A DNA stretch of 64,000 bases from Bacteroidota bacterium. Lineage in GTDB: Bacteria > Bacteroidota > Bacteroidia > Chitinophagales > Chitinophagaceae. Of the stretch, positions 22,339-32,054 are shown piece after piece; the stretch's first letter is position 1, and each line of letters opens with the position of its first letter. The stretch lies in the NCBI GenBank assembly GCA_018266575.1, contig JAFEAE010000017.1, positions 310,001 through 374,000 on the forward strand. The letters are read 5' to 3'. The notes under the pieces were generated by a model that did not search any database, was not told the DNA's origin, and saw only the letters and a program-made list of their open reading frames with translations. Position numbers and translations under genes: made by a program.

Positions 22339-23865
22339 TTATTTTTCCGGCAACACATCCGTGTTGCTGATAAATGCAATATGTTTTCCATCCGGCGACC
22401 ATGAAGGAGTATTAATGGAGCCTTGCCCGCCATACAAATATGCAAGCACTTTCGGAATTGCTTTTCCATCAATTGGCAACAGCCTTATGTACACATGCTT
22501 GTACGGCGGATGAATATTTGCAGGAGTTTCTTCTTTTAAAAAAGAAAGATATACAAACCATTTTCCATCAGGAGAAATATGCGCAAACCAATTGTAAAAT
22601 TCATCGTTGGTAATTTGTTCCTGATCACTTCCATCCGGTTTCATTCTCCATATCTGCATCGAACCTGAACGAACGGAATTAAAGTAAATATATTTTCCAT
22701 CGGGAGTATATTCAGGCCCGTCATCCAATCCTTTTGTATTCGTCAAACGAATTTCATTTCCCCCAGCCGATGGAATTTTATATACGTCAAATTCTCCACC
22801 ACGCTGGCCGCAAAAAACCAGATCTTTTCCATCGGGCGACCAACCATGCAAATACGACGGCCCTTTGGGTGTGATTTGCTTTGGTATTCCACCGTCTGAA
22901 GAAACAGTATAAATTATAGAGCCGCCGAGTTCTTTTACCCAACTACTCAGGCCCAACATTTTTCCATCGAAAGAAAGTACATGATCGTTGTTGTTGCGAG
23001 TAACTGTTCCTGTATTTATTGGTATGATATTTTTTGTTGCAAGATCAAAACGATAGAGCAAACCTTTTGCATCATTAAATATCAAGCTCTTTCCATCAGG
23101 CGTCCAGTTCGGTGCCTGAATTGAATAAGGAACATGATAAATTACTTCACGTTTTCCGGAAGCGATATCCAACAATTCAAGATTACTTCCGAGTGTCATT
23201 TGTGTATTGCCGTCAGATTCTCCTTTCAATGGAATTGTAATGCTAACATTGCTGAATACACCTGTTTCCATAACGTCTGCATTATGTGAACCAACAAAAA
23301 GGCCAATGTACACATCATCACCCAAATCAATTCCGGGAATAGTATCTGTTTGAAAAGGCTCGCCATAAATTGCTGCACGCATAATATACATGTTGCCTTT
23401 TCTTTCCAACTGCAGGATATTTGCTTTCGTCAATTTGAATTTATGTTCTTCGGTTTGTGCGCCAGCGGTTCTTCTGAATTGAAGTGATGTTAACCCGTCG
23501 CCATGCACAACTGCATTTACGTGCGGCGAATTTCCATCAAGTGTTTTCCGTACCATCCAACCGATTTTACGATGATAATCCACCCAGCCCCCTAAAAATT
23601 CAGCACGTGTATATAAAATAAAATCACCTTTCATTTTTTTCCATGCAAATTGAAATTCATCGTGATCTCCCCAGATATTATATCCTGCACCGGAAATCAC
23701 ATACTGGTTTGTGTGCGGAATGTATGTAGCAGAACCGGGCATTACGTTTGCACCGATGTCGCCATGATCATCAAAAATGCCAACACTATTTTGCGAAAAT
23801 GTTTTAGTAAGAAAAACAGAAGTGAATAAAAAGCATAATAACAATCTACCCAGAGTATGTTTCAT
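22339..23865 (-). CDS. TolB-like PD40 propeller protein with N-terminal beta-sandwich
   Basis: A 508-residue exported protein (signal peptide ending near TFSQ). Residues about 25-215 form a DUF1349-like concanavalin-type sandwich (WKKMKGDFILYTRAEFLGGW, KIGWMVRKTLDGNSPHVNAV). Residues about 225-505 hold PD40/TolB repeats, each with a W-S-P-D-G-K signature: NWTPDGKSLIFND, GWSPDGKDLVFCG, YTPDGKYIYFNSV, HISPDGKWFVYLS, SWSPDGKHIAFIS. Such proteins often accompany glycan catabolism genes in Bacteroidota, and here the GH97 gene is divergent. The function is probably binding rather than catalysis. Confidence 0.85.
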   Translation of the reverse strand: MKHTLGRLLLCFLFTSVFLTKTFSQNSVGIFDDHGDIGANVMPGSATYIPHTNQYVISGAGYNIWGDHDEFQFAWKKMKGDFILYTRAEFLGGWVDYHRKIGWMVRKTLDGNSPHVNAVVHGDGLTSLQFRRTAGAQTEEHKFKLTKANILQLERKGNMYIMRAAIYGEPFQTDTIPGIDLGDDVYIGLFVGSHNADVMETGVFSNVSITIPLKGESDGNTQMTLGSNLELLDIASGKREVIYHVPYSIQAPNWTPDGKSLIFNDAKGLLYRFDLATKNIIPINTGTVTRNNNDHVLSFDGKMLGLSSWVKELGGSIIYTVSSDGGIPKQITPKGPSYLHGWSPDGKDLVFCGQRGGEFDVYKIPSAGGNEIRLTNTKGLDDGPEYTPDGKYIYFNSVRSGSMQIWRMKPDGSDQEQITNDEFYNWFAHISPDGKWFVYLSFLKEETPANIHPPYKHVYIRLLPIDGKAIPKVLAYLYGGQGSINTPSWSPDGKHIAFISNTDVLPEK

Positions 23866-23981
23866 GAAAATGAGTTGAAGAAAGAAAAGATACAGAAGAT
23901 TTTTTATTCGAAAATTAAATCTTCGTTTTTAATTTGGTTTCATGCAGAGGTATAGCTTTGCAAAGAGAACAGTGCGAAATC

Positions 23982-24042
23982 AGGTATGCCATGTCTGTAG
24001 CATGTCGATGCATTTTATCGGTTGTTAAGACATGGCATACCT
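23982..24042. repeat. 15-bp perfect inverted repeat, hairpin element
   Basis: AGGTATGCCATGTCT (23982-23996) and AGACATGGCATACCT (24028-24042) are perfect inverted copies with a 31-nt spacer. They lie in the divergent gap 23866-24187 between the TolB-like and GH97 genes. Size and form fit a REP-like or IS200-type hairpin, or a cruciform regulatory site. The rest of the gap shows no gene. Confidence 0.7.
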
Positions 24043-24187
24043 TTGCATCTCGTTGCCCATTTGCGTGAAATTATTCTCAATTCCGGCAACGTTTGCGTAA
24101 AAAATTCGGGTTACATTTACTTCTCGTAAAATCATACACTATATCATTGTTTCCCTTCATTCATACCAATATTTTAAAACGACGCAT

Positions 24188-26158
24188 ATGAAATATTTGC
24201 CCTTTATTTTTTTTTGTTTTTTTCTCTGTTCAACAATCGCTGCACAAAAATTAAAATCTTTCGATGTAACATCATTGGATGGCAATATCAAATTGCATGT
24301 TGAAATTGCAGATAAAATCCAGTGGTCGGTGCAACAAAAGGGGCAACAGATCATTATCCCTTCAACACTTTCCCTGCAATTACAAACTGAAACATTAGGT
24401 GACCATGCAAAAATTGTTTCTTCCAAAACAGAAAAAATTTCTAACATCATCAATCCAATAAATTATATCAAGTCTATTATTCATGATGAGTACAACCAGC
24501 TCACTATAAATTTTAAAAATGATTTCGGGATAATTTTCCGGGTATATAATGATGCTGTTGCATATCGTTTCACCACCAGGAAAAAAGAAAAAATCATTAT
24601 AAAAAATGAAGAAGCCAATTTCAATTTTGCTGATGATGATAAAGCATTCATCCCCATTCAATCGGATTACCGCGATAAGCAAAATTTCAATTCATCATTC
24701 GAAGCTTTGTACCATGAAATACATCTTTCAGAATTGCCTAAGGATTCACTTGCATTTCTTCCGGTATTAGTTGATGCCGGGCAAAATAAAAAAGCAGCAA
24801 TCCTTGAAGCAGATCTTGAAGATTATCCGGGAATGTACCTCGGGTTAAATCAAACGGAAAAAGGTTTTAACGGAGTATATGCACCTTATCCGACAAAAGC
24901 GCATTTGCATGGCATCAATTATATTCCTACAGAGCGTGCAGATTATATTGCTACAACAAATGGCACAAGAAATTTTCCGTGGCGTGTTGTGGTGATCAGC
25001 GATCAGGATAAAGACTTACTGAATTGTGATATTGTTCAAAAATTAGCATCAGTTCCGAGGCTTACCGATTTTTCATGGGTGAAACCCGGTTTGGTTTCGT
25101 GGGATTGGTGGAACAACTGGAATATTTCGCATGTGGATTTTCATGCAGGCATTAACACCAACACGTATAAATATTATATTGATTTCGCTGCTGCAAATAA
25201 AATCCCTTATATCGTTATGGATGAAGGCTGGTCGAATGATTGGGACCTGCTGAAAGTAAACCCCGAGATCAACCTGCAGGAGATCATCGATCATGGCAAA
25301 CAAAAAAATGTAGGCGTGATACTATGGGCAACATGGTATGCAGTCTCACATCAGATGGATACCATATTCCCGCATTACGCTTCAATGGGCATCAAAGGTT
25401 TTAAAATTGATTTCTTCGACCGCGATGACCAGGTTGTTGTTGCATCTACCTATGAAATTGCAAAACATGCCGCCGATAATAAACTGATGGTGGATTTTCA
25501 CGGCATTTATAAACCAACAGGATTGCAACGCACATACCCAAATGTGATCGGTTATGAAGGCGTGAAAGGATTGGAAAATTTTAAATGGGCAGTGGAAGAC
25601 CAGCCGAGATATACAACAAGTATTCCATTCATCCGTATGCTCGCCGGTCCGATGGATTATACGCCAGGCGCTATGCGCAACGCAAATAAATCTAGTTATC
25701 GTCCTGTTGATGAAAACCCGATGAGCCAGGGAACACGTTGCCAGCAACTCGCGGAGTATATTGTTTTTTATGCACCGTTACAAATGCTCGCAGATAATCC
25801 TACAACATATATGCAAGAGCAGGAGTGCACTGATTTCATAACAAAAATCCCAACAACGTTTGATGAAACATTTCCGCTTGATGGAAAAGTTGGAGAGTAT
25901 GTTGCCGTTGCACGAAGGAAAAATGACACATGGTTTGTCGGTGCAATGAGTAATTGGGATACGCATGAACTCACGCTTGATTTTTCATTTCTTCCTCCGG
26001 GAAATTATACAGCAGAAATTTTTAAAGATGGCATAAATGCAAACCGGCAGGCAACTGATTACAAAAAAGAAATTATCAAAATCAGTTCAGGAGATAAGAT
26101 CAACATTCAGTTAGCAAGTGGCGGCGGTTGGGCTGCACGGATCTGGCCAATGAAATAG
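24188..26158 (+). CDS. GH97 family alpha-glucosidase or alpha-galactosidase
   Basis: A 656-residue exported glycosidase (signal peptide ending CSTIAAQ). The N-terminal GH97 beta-supersandwich (about 25-280) is followed by the (beta/alpha)8 barrel with SWDWWNNWNISHVDFHAGIN, YIVMDEGWSNDWDLL and MGIKGFKIDFFDRDDQVVV. The Asp in the KIDF motif is the likely nucleophile of the retaining subgroup, favouring alpha-galactosidase. The C-terminal all-beta domain ends in GGGWAARIWP. The family uses calcium. It is the only plus-strand gene of the surrounding glycan cluster. Confidence 0.93.
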   Translation: MKYLPFIFFCFFLCSTIAAQKLKSFDVTSLDGNIKLHVEIADKIQWSVQQKGQQIIIPSTLSLQLQTETLGDHAKIVSSKTEKISNIINPINYIKSIIHDEYNQLTINFKNDFGIIFRVYNDAVAYRFTTRKKEKIIIKNEEANFNFADDDKAFIPIQSDYRDKQNFNSSFEALYHEIHLSELPKDSLAFLPVLVDAGQNKKAAILEADLEDYPGMYLGLNQTEKGFNGVYAPYPTKAHLHGINYIPTERADYIATTNGTRNFPWRVVVISDQDKDLLNCDIVQKLASVPRLTDFSWVKPGLVSWDWWNNWNISHVDFHAGINTNTYKYYIDFAAANKIPYIVMDEGWSNDWDLLKVNPEINLQEIIDHGKQKNVGVILWATWYAVSHQMDTIFPHYASMGIKGFKIDFFDRDDQVVVASTYEIAKHAADNKLMVDFHGIYKPTGLQRTYPNVIGYEGVKGLENFKWAVEDQPRYTTSIPFIRMLAGPMDYTPGAMRNANKSSYRPVDENPMSQGTRCQQLAEYIVFYAPLQMLADNPTTYMQEQECTDFITKIPTTFDETFPLDGKVGEYVAVARRKNDTWFVGAMSNWDTHELTLDFSFLPPGNYTAEIFKDGINANRQATDYKKEIIKISSGDKINIQLASGGGWAARIWPMK

Positions 26159-26249
26159 TAAGTATGAGGTATGAAGTATGAGCTATGAAGTAAGTTGCTG
26201 TTTATGCGAGCTCATACTTCATAACTCATAGCTCATACTTACTATTTCA
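26151..26249. terminator. Long palindrome shared by two convergent gene ends
   Basis: TGAAATAGTAAGTATGAG at 26151-26168 is repeated perfectly in inverse at 26232-26249. Each arm includes the last codons and stop of one of the convergent genes (GH97 and SMP-30). The inside is further imperfect palindrome built on TATGAAGTATGAGCTATGA. It likely acts as a bidirectional terminator. Confidence 0.6.
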
Positions 26250-27078
26250 ACTGGTACGCCGCTATACTATTTCTAAAAAAAGTCGGCACGTATACAATCT
26301 TCTTTTTCGCATCGTAACCGATATCGGCAGTATTACTTTTTTGATCGCGTGTATCGAGTAGTTTTTCAACAGTGCCATTTACATTCACATAATAAATAAT
26401 TCCGTTCCAGACAGACACTAAAAATTCTGTATCACTTATTTGCTCAAGGCCGTCTGTAGCAGGTTCCATACCACTTGCAATTTTCGTGATCTTTTTATCC
26501 GGAGAAATTTTTAGCAACGATCCGCTCACCACCACGTACACATCTTTCCCGACACAAAGCACGCCATTGATGCCGTTGAGATTATCAGCATATAAACTTG
26601 CTTTATCATTTTCGATACGGTACAATTTTCCGATCCGGGAATCTGTAACATATACGATACCGTTAGCATCTACAGAAATATCATTGAGCCCGCTTGCGCC
26701 TTCAACAGGTATGCGGTTGCTGATCGCTTCTTTTGCAACATCAATCACCACTACATTATCAACATCTGCAGCATACAATTTATTTTTATGCAAACCCATT
26801 CCTTTCGGCGCATTCAACCCACTCACCCAATCTACTTTGATGATCCTTCCATCAAGACCTACTTTTCCGATAGAACCTTTGCCATCTTTTGCCCATGGGT
26901 CGCCGTCAATATTCGACTCATATAAAAAATTATTCGCAGCGTTGAACAACGCAGATTCCGGGACTTTCAATGCAGAATCCGTTTGCCACAATTTTATCAA
27001 TTGATGCTGTGCATTCGCCACATTGCACAAAAAAATAATAAGAACCGATGAAACCATTAAAGGGAATATCTTTTTCAT
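26242..27078 (-). CDS. SMP-30/NHL-type beta-propeller protein
   Basis: Start chosen at ATG 27078 (MKKIFPLMVSSVLIIFLCNV), a clear signal peptide; a longer frame to 27267 would overlap the epimerase gene. The 278 residues form a six-bladed propeller like SMP-30/gluconolactonase or NHL proteins, with PESALFNAANNFLYESNIDG, GLNDISVDANGIVYVTDSRI and DGLEQISDTEFLVSVWNG. Family members hydrolyse sugar lactones or merely bind ligands, and the metal-site residues were not all traced. It lies 49 nt after the galM-like gene, in a sugar-processing operon. Confidence 0.82.
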   Translation of the reverse strand: MKKIFPLMVSSVLIIFLCNVANAQHQLIKLWQTDSALKVPESALFNAANNFLYESNIDGDPWAKDGKGSIGKVGLDGRIIKVDWVSGLNAPKGMGLHKNKLYAADVDNVVVIDVAKEAISNRIPVEGASGLNDISVDANGIVYVTDSRIGKLYRIENDKASLYADNLNGINGVLCVGKDVYVVVSGSLLKISPDKKITKIASGMEPATDGLEQISDTEFLVSVWNGIIYYVNVNGTVEKLLDTRDQKSNTADIGYDAKKKIVYVPTFFRNSIAAYQLK

Positions 27079-27127
27079 GATATTAGTTTTTGATAGTACA
27101 TCAAATGTAGAGCCAGATTGTAGAAAG

Positions 27128-28312
27128 TTATTTTTTTGTTGAGAAACTGTAGACAGAACTTGTCTTGTAAATTTTTCCCGGCTCAAGTACAGTGCTTGCG
27201 AAATTCGGGTGGTTTGGCGCATCAGGAAAATGCTGTGTCTCCAAGCAGAAGGCTGTGCGATAGTCATCTTTCGCCCCGCCTTTTATCGTATTTTTCGACT
27301 TCATAAAATTGCCTCCATAAAATTGCAAGCCCGGCTGGTCTGTAAATACTTTCATTTCAATTCCGGATTTATCGCCGACAACGTCAGCAGCAAAATTCAA
27401 TCCGCTTCCCTTGTTTGGGTTTAATACAAAATTATGGTCGTAGCCGCTTCCGTTTTTCAACTGTATGTTATCTGCGCTTACGTTCATGCCTATACGAACT
27501 GGTTGGCGGAAATCCAACGGGGTACCGGCAACCTGTTCAATTTTTCCCATTGGTATCAATGTTGAATCAACAGGTGTGTAGCTATCTGCATTGATCATTA
27601 ACAAATGATCGTTGATCGTTCCACTACCCTGTCCGTTGAGGTTGAAGAATGCGTGATTGGTTAAATTCACAACAGTTTTCTTATCGGTAGTTGCGTAATA
27701 ATCTATTTTTAATTCGTTGTTATCAGTTAATGTGTAGGTAACTTTTGCCGTGAGGTTTCCCGGAAAATTTTCTTCGCCATCTTTTGATAGATATGATAGT
27801 TCAAGAGAAGAATCGCCGTTTTGTTTCGCATCCCACACCACGGCCTGAAATCCTTTTTTTCCTCCATGCAATGTATTCGGGCCATTATTAGTGAATAGTG
27901 AATATTCTTTTCCATCCAACTTAAATTTCCCTTTCGCAATACGGTTGCCATACCTGCCGATCGTTGCACCGAAATAAGGTTCCGTTGAATTTTCATATTG
28001 ACTAACGCTATCAAAGCCAACTACAACATCGGTGAGTTTTCCGTTTTTATCAGGCACGAGCAGGCTCACAATTCTTCCGCCATAATTGGTTATAGCGGCC
28101 TGCATGTTGTTTTTATTTTTCAACACAAAAAGATTTACCTGTTTGCCATCAATCATTGTTTGAAATGCAGCAGCAGAAGGCAACTGAATTGTTACAGCAG
28201 TACTATCGTGTGTTGAATTTTCTGTTTCCTTTTTTTCTGAACTGTTTTTGCAGCTTAGTGCAAATGTTGCAGCACATAAGAAAATCGTTGAGCGTAAATA
28301 ACCGAAGTGCAT
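27128..28312 (-). CDS. galM: Aldose 1-epimerase, lipoprotein
   Basis: Mutarotase interconverting alpha and beta anomers of aldoses. The 394 residues start with a lipoprotein signal (TFALSCKNSS, lipobox LSC). The GalM fold shows NYGGRIVSLLVPDKNGKLTD, IGRYGNRIAKGKFKLDGKEY, TNNGPNTLHGGKKGFQ with a catalytic-site His, VNLTNHAFFNLNGQGSG with the second catalytic His, and AFCLETQHFPDAPNHPNF with the catalytic-base Glu. Export as a lipoprotein means sugars are mutarotated in the periplasm, consistent with the exported GH enzymes around it. Confidence 0.92.
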   Translation of the reverse strand: MHFGYLRSTIFLCAATFALSCKNSSEKKETENSTHDSTAVTIQLPSAAAFQTMIDGKQVNLFVLKNKNNMQAAITNYGGRIVSLLVPDKNGKLTDVVVGFDSVSQYENSTEPYFGATIGRYGNRIAKGKFKLDGKEYSLFTNNGPNTLHGGKKGFQAVVWDAKQNGDSSLELSYLSKDGEENFPGNLTAKVTYTLTDNNELKIDYYATTDKKTVVNLTNHAFFNLNGQGSGTINDHLLMINADSYTPVDSTLIPMGKIEQVAGTPLDFRQPVRIGMNVSADNIQLKNGSGYDHNFVLNPNKGSGLNFAADVVGDKSGIEMKVFTDQPGLQFYGGNFMKSKNTIKGGAKDDYRTAFCLETQHFPDAPNHPNFASTVLEPGKIYKTSSVYSFSTKK

Positions 28313-28340
28313 ATTTTATCAATTTAAAAATGAGAATAGT

Positions 28341-29408
28341 TTATTTACCGGAAGTACCCATCGTTAGATTTTTAATAAAATCTGTTTCCTCTTTTTTGTA
28401 CGGCGTTCCGTCTTTTCGGAAAATATCATGAAACCAAACTTTGGGTTCCGAACCGTCAGGCATTGGCGTATCCCACGCATATATGGTATTTGTTTTACCA
28501 GAAACAAGCCCCCAGTTAATTGCCGCAATTTTTTGCGCTTTCAATATCGGCATAATATTAAAAAATGTACTGTTGCGCAACCGTGCCATATACTCAGTGC
28601 ATATCAATGGCTTTCCAAATTTTTTTAATGAATCAATTTCAACCTGATGTTTTTTTTCATCTTCATAATTGTGATAAGAGATCACATCAGAATTTTTCAA
28701 TTGAAATGCATTTAGTTCTTTATAATCGCTCCACACGCCTGCTGTTAACGGCTGAGACGGGTTTATTTGCCTTCCCCAATGAAATATTTTTTCCAGCAAT
28801 GGCAGGCTCTTCATTCCATAATCCGAATTTCCCGGCTCATTATATAAATCCCACATCACAATACGTTTATCATTTTTAAAAGTAGTGAGCACATCCTTCA
28901 CATATTTTTCCAAAACAGTAACAAGAGCAGGATCATCGTATAATAATTTTCCAGGGTCACGCAACCAGCCTGAATTATGAATACCCGGTTTTGGATCCGG
29001 CTGTTTTCCTGTATGATAACTCTCGTTCCAGCAATCATCAAAGAAAACAAAAATCGTTTCAACATGATGTTTGCCTGCGATGTCTAAATATTTTTTTACA
29101 CGTTGTTTAAACCCTGCGGGGTCTTGTTGCCATGCAAGATGATGCAGGAACACCCGCATGCAATTCAATCCTATCGACTCTGCATATCCTAATTCTTTAT
29201 CTATTGATGCAGCGTCAAATGTTTCTGCCTGCCACATTTCTAACTGGTTAATTGCTGTGCTTGTAATAAAATCGCTGCCACGCAACCACGGTTGTTTTTT
29301 GTACCATGCATTGGCATGTTCTTTCGTCCACACAGGACGTTCTTGTTGCGCATATAAACACATCGTTACCGACATCATGCAAACACAAACGAAAGTTGTT
29401 TTTTTCAT
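28341..29408 (-). CDS. GH5-like clan A glycoside hydrolase
   Basis: A 355-residue secreted enzyme (signal peptide ending CLYAQ). The (beta/alpha)8 barrel of clan GH-A shows the acid/base Glu in IVMWDLYNEPGNSDY and the nucleophile Glu in GKPLICTEYMARLRN, with SIGLNCMRVFLHHLAWQQD near the first strands. Database labels for such proteins are cellulase-family or 1,4-beta-xylanase; the true substrate is open. It lies 28 nt upstream of the galM-like gene in the same direction. Confidence 0.87.
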   Translation of the reverse strand: MKKTTFVCVCMMSVTMCLYAQQERPVWTKEHANAWYKKQPWLRGSDFITSTAINQLEMWQAETFDAASIDKELGYAESIGLNCMRVFLHHLAWQQDPAGFKQRVKKYLDIAGKHHVETIFVFFDDCWNESYHTGKQPDPKPGIHNSGWLRDPGKLLYDDPALVTVLEKYVKDVLTTFKNDKRIVMWDLYNEPGNSDYGMKSLPLLEKIFHWGRQINPSQPLTAGVWSDYKELNAFQLKNSDVISYHNYEDEKKHQVEIDSLKKFGKPLICTEYMARLRNSTFFNIMPILKAQKIAAINWGLVSGKTNTIYAWDTPMPDGSEPKVWFHDIFRKDGTPYKKEETDFIKNLTMGTSGK

Positions 29409-29447
29409 CTTTAGTTTTTTGTACTGGTAATATGAATGAAGAATAAA

Positions 29448-30488
29448 TTATCTGAGTTTTACACGAAGCACTTTATCATCCGCAGTAATATACAATACAT
29501 CTTTTGTTTCGTTGAATGCACAGTTGGATGTAGGATGATCATAGACGCGGATCAATCCCAGTAATTTTCCTTCCGGAGAAAGAATATTTATTCCATCCGG
29601 TCCCGACACAAAAAGGTTTCCGAATTTATCCAACTTGAACCCATCACCACCTTGTTTTATCTTAGCATTCTTCTGCAAAGATGCAGCTTCTAAAAAAAGC
29701 CCCCCGCTTGTAATATTACCGTTTGCATCCAATTGATATTTGTACCAACCCGGATGTTTATCTCCTGTACTTCCGAGATATAAAACTTTTTCATCCAACG
29801 AAAGTGCAATGCCATTCGGATTGGAAATGGAATCGATCAACAACGTTGTTTTTCCGTCACCACCAATTTTATATACACCTTCGAAATGTATTTCGCGTGT
29901 TGGGTCTTCACCATACTTTGGTAAACCATAGATCGGATCAGTGAAATAAATATTTCCTTTGCTATCTGCAACAAGATCATTTGGGCTGTTAAATTTCTTT
30001 CCATGATAATTCGCTGAAAGCACCGTGAATAATGGTTTTGGAGAATCGAGCGGTGCATCCATTCTTACCACCTGTCTGTTGCCTGATTGACAAAGTAATA
30101 ATCTTCCCTGCTTATCAAGTGTTAATCCATTTGATCCGTTTTCCCCATTGCGAACTGCCGTATCTGTATAACCGGATGGAGTGAGATACACTACCGGTGT
30201 ATCTTTTCCGTGCCATTGAAAAATGGTGTTGGCACGAACATCGGAAAATAAAAGCATTTGTTTTGATGCTACCCACGCCGGCCCTTCGCTCCATTTATAA
30301 TTTCTTCCAATAACTTCTACTGTTGCATTGGTATCGATCAGTTTTACTGCGCTTGTGTCGTAAATTTCAATCTTGCCAATCGCTGTATCCCTATTTGATG
30401 AAGAAGATTTTGTTTCTGTGGTTTGATTATTGCAACTGACAAAAAAAATAAAAGAGGAGAATAGTGAAACAAGAAAACGATTTTTCAT
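29448..30488 (-). CDS. SMP-30/gluconolactonase-like lipoprotein
   Basis: A 346-residue lipoprotein (FIFFVSCNNQ lipobox) with a SMP-30/LRE propeller. Motifs are GRNYKWSEGPAWVASKQMLL with a metal-binding Glu, GENGSNGLTLDKQGRLLLCQ, KKFNSPNDLVADSKGNIYFT with an Asn ligand, and GGDGFKLDKFGNLFVSGPDG with an Asp ligand. The metal ligands of true lactonases appear present, so sugar-lactone hydrolysis in the periplasm is plausible. It is the second SMP-30-type gene in the cluster. Confidence 0.88.
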   Translation of the reverse strand: MKNRFLVSLFSSFIFFVSCNNQTTETKSSSSNRDTAIGKIEIYDTSAVKLIDTNATVEVIGRNYKWSEGPAWVASKQMLLFSDVRANTIFQWHGKDTPVVYLTPSGYTDTAVRNGENGSNGLTLDKQGRLLLCQSGNRQVVRMDAPLDSPKPLFTVLSANYHGKKFNSPNDLVADSKGNIYFTDPIYGLPKYGEDPTREIHFEGVYKIGGDGKTTLLIDSISNPNGIALSLDEKVLYLGSTGDKHPGWYKYQLDANGNITSGGLFLEAASLQKNAKIKQGGDGFKLDKFGNLFVSGPDGINILSPEGKLLGLIRVYDHPTSNCAFNETKDVLYITADDKVLRVKLR

Positions 30489-30552
30489 ACCGGCAAAATT
30501 TGGAATATTAAATGTATTGATAATGATCAGAAATAAAATTTTCTTTTATAAT

Positions 30553-30900
30553 TCAAAGATCATTGCGCAAGAAATCACCGTCAATGATCAGCAGCTTCAC
30601 TCCTTTTGTTGTAACGGATCTGTGAGAGCTCAACTTATCCGATACTACATAGCTCATTCCTTTGGTAAGAATAAATTTTTCTTCATTTGATAACTCGCTT
30701 GTAAATTCTCCTTCCAGGCAATGTACAATATGCCCTTTACTGCACCAATGATCAGCAATATATCCTGCAGAATATTCTACAAGGCGTATCCTTAATCCAT
30801 CATATTGAACTGTTTTCCAAAACGCAGTTCCTTCTTCGCCCTTGTGTTGTGTTTGTTCAATTTTTTCCCAGTTGATCGTTTGAAAAGGTATGAGTTCCAT
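30553..30900 (-). CDS. DHCW-type cupin fold protein
   Basis: A 115-residue cytosolic single-domain cupin with AGYIADHWCSKGHIVHCLEG, the signature of the DHCW-motif cupin family, and KFILTKGMSYVVSDKLSSHR as the second half. The His and Cys residues may bind a metal. Function unknown. It lies 16 nt downstream of the GH130-type gene. Confidence 0.8.
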   Translation of the reverse strand: MELIPFQTINWEKIEQTQHKGEEGTAFWKTVQYDGLRIRLVEYSAGYIADHWCSKGHIVHCLEGEFTSELSNEEKFILTKGMSYVVSDKLSSHRSVTTKGVKLLIIDGDFLRNDL

Positions 30901-30916
30901 TAATTATTTTTTAAAA

Positions 30917-32017
30917 TTATTTCGGATCAGCAACAGCAACCCCTACAAAAGAATCTGCCGTTCCATAATAGAGGAACCATTTGTTTTTGAAAAATACAAG
31001 ACCTTCAGAAAATGTAGTGCCTGCGGTATACTGGCCTCTTATTTCATGTGGCAATGTCGGCTTTAAAAAACAGGAATCAGAGCGGCCAATAACTTTGGAC
31101 GGGTCATTGGGATCAAATATCGCATAACCTACAGAATACATTCCTTTGGGTAAAGATGGGTCAGCATTTCCATCAGTTGCGTTTTTCCCATTGTAAAATA
31201 ATTCAATGCCGCGTGAAGTAATGATCGCAGGCGGTCCACATTCGGTAAGGTCGCTATCGAATTGATGCGGACGTGTTTCTACAATTTTTTTCAGTTCCTC
31301 TTTTTCATCTACTAACGGATACCAATCGTACAAATTTTCAGACCATGCAAGATTGATGAAATGTTCTCCCCAGTACATCCAGTATTTACCATTTATTTTT
31401 GCTGCAACAATTTTATTGTTTTGCATTTTGGTAATGATAGAACCAGACTTCGTCCATATCTCTGTAAATTTTCCTTTGTTTGCTTTTGCAAATGCCGGCC
31501 CTTTTTTCTGCCAGTGAAAAAGGTCTTTGGAAAGTGCGACAGACAATCTTGCTACTTTGCCATTCCATGCCGTGTACACAACAACATAAGTACCTTCTTC
31601 ACTTTCTACAACACGAGGATCTTCACATCCGCCGGGATAATCAAATTTTTCAAATCCATCTTTGCGTGGGAACAAAACCGGTTCAGGAAATTTTTTAAAA
31701 TGAATACCGTCTTCACTTTCGGCTATACCTATACGTGAGGTACGGCCGCCAATAGCAGCAGCAGGATTATCCTCACAACGTAATAACAGATATACTTTAT
31801 TGTTTTTTACGATTGCAGCAGGGTTAAATACATCTGCTCGTTGCCATCTTACAATTCCATTTTTAAAAGGATCAATGAATGTGTAAGAAGAATCTGCTTT
31901 TATAATCGGGTTCTCTGCAGGCTTGGTAAAACTGCTGATATCAATATCGATCTTATGTTGTTGTGAAAACCCGTAAACGGTAGTTAATAAGAAAACGCAG
32001 GCAAGAAACTGTTTCAT
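30917..32017 (-). CDS. GH130-type mannoside phosphorylase or hydrolase
   Basis: A 366-residue exported protein (signal peptide ending YGFSQQ) with a five-bladed propeller of family GH130. Motifs are WQRADVFNPAAIVKNNKVYL, FDYPGGCEDPRVVESEEG with the conserved Glu-Asp-Pro-Arg, RPHQFDSDLTECGPPAIITS and FFKNKWFLYYGTADSFVGVA. GH130 enzymes split beta-mannosides by phosphorolysis or hydrolysis, and an exported form favours hydrolysis. With GH92 nearby, mannan or N-glycan breakdown is suggested. Confidence 0.87.
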   Translation of the reverse strand: MKQFLACVFLLTTVYGFSQQHKIDIDISSFTKPAENPIIKADSSYTFIDPFKNGIVRWQRADVFNPAAIVKNNKVYLLLRCEDNPAAAIGGRTSRIGIAESEDGIHFKKFPEPVLFPRKDGFEKFDYPGGCEDPRVVESEEGTYVVVYTAWNGKVARLSVALSKDLFHWQKKGPAFAKANKGKFTEIWTKSGSIITKMQNNKIVAAKINGKYWMYWGEHFINLAWSENLYDWYPLVDEKEELKKIVETRPHQFDSDLTECGPPAIITSRGIELFYNGKNATDGNADPSLPKGMYSVGYAIFDPNDPSKVIGRSDSCFLKPTLPHEIRGQYTAGTTFSEGLVFFKNKWFLYYGTADSFVGVAVADPK

Positions 32018-32054
32018 GAATGAATATTTAACGAAGCAGTGAACTTACGAAATA

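Noticed and set aside
26242..27267. 341-residue version of the SMP-30 protein
   Set aside because: A clean signal peptide starts at 27078, and the longer form would overlap the upstream epimerase gene by 140 nt.
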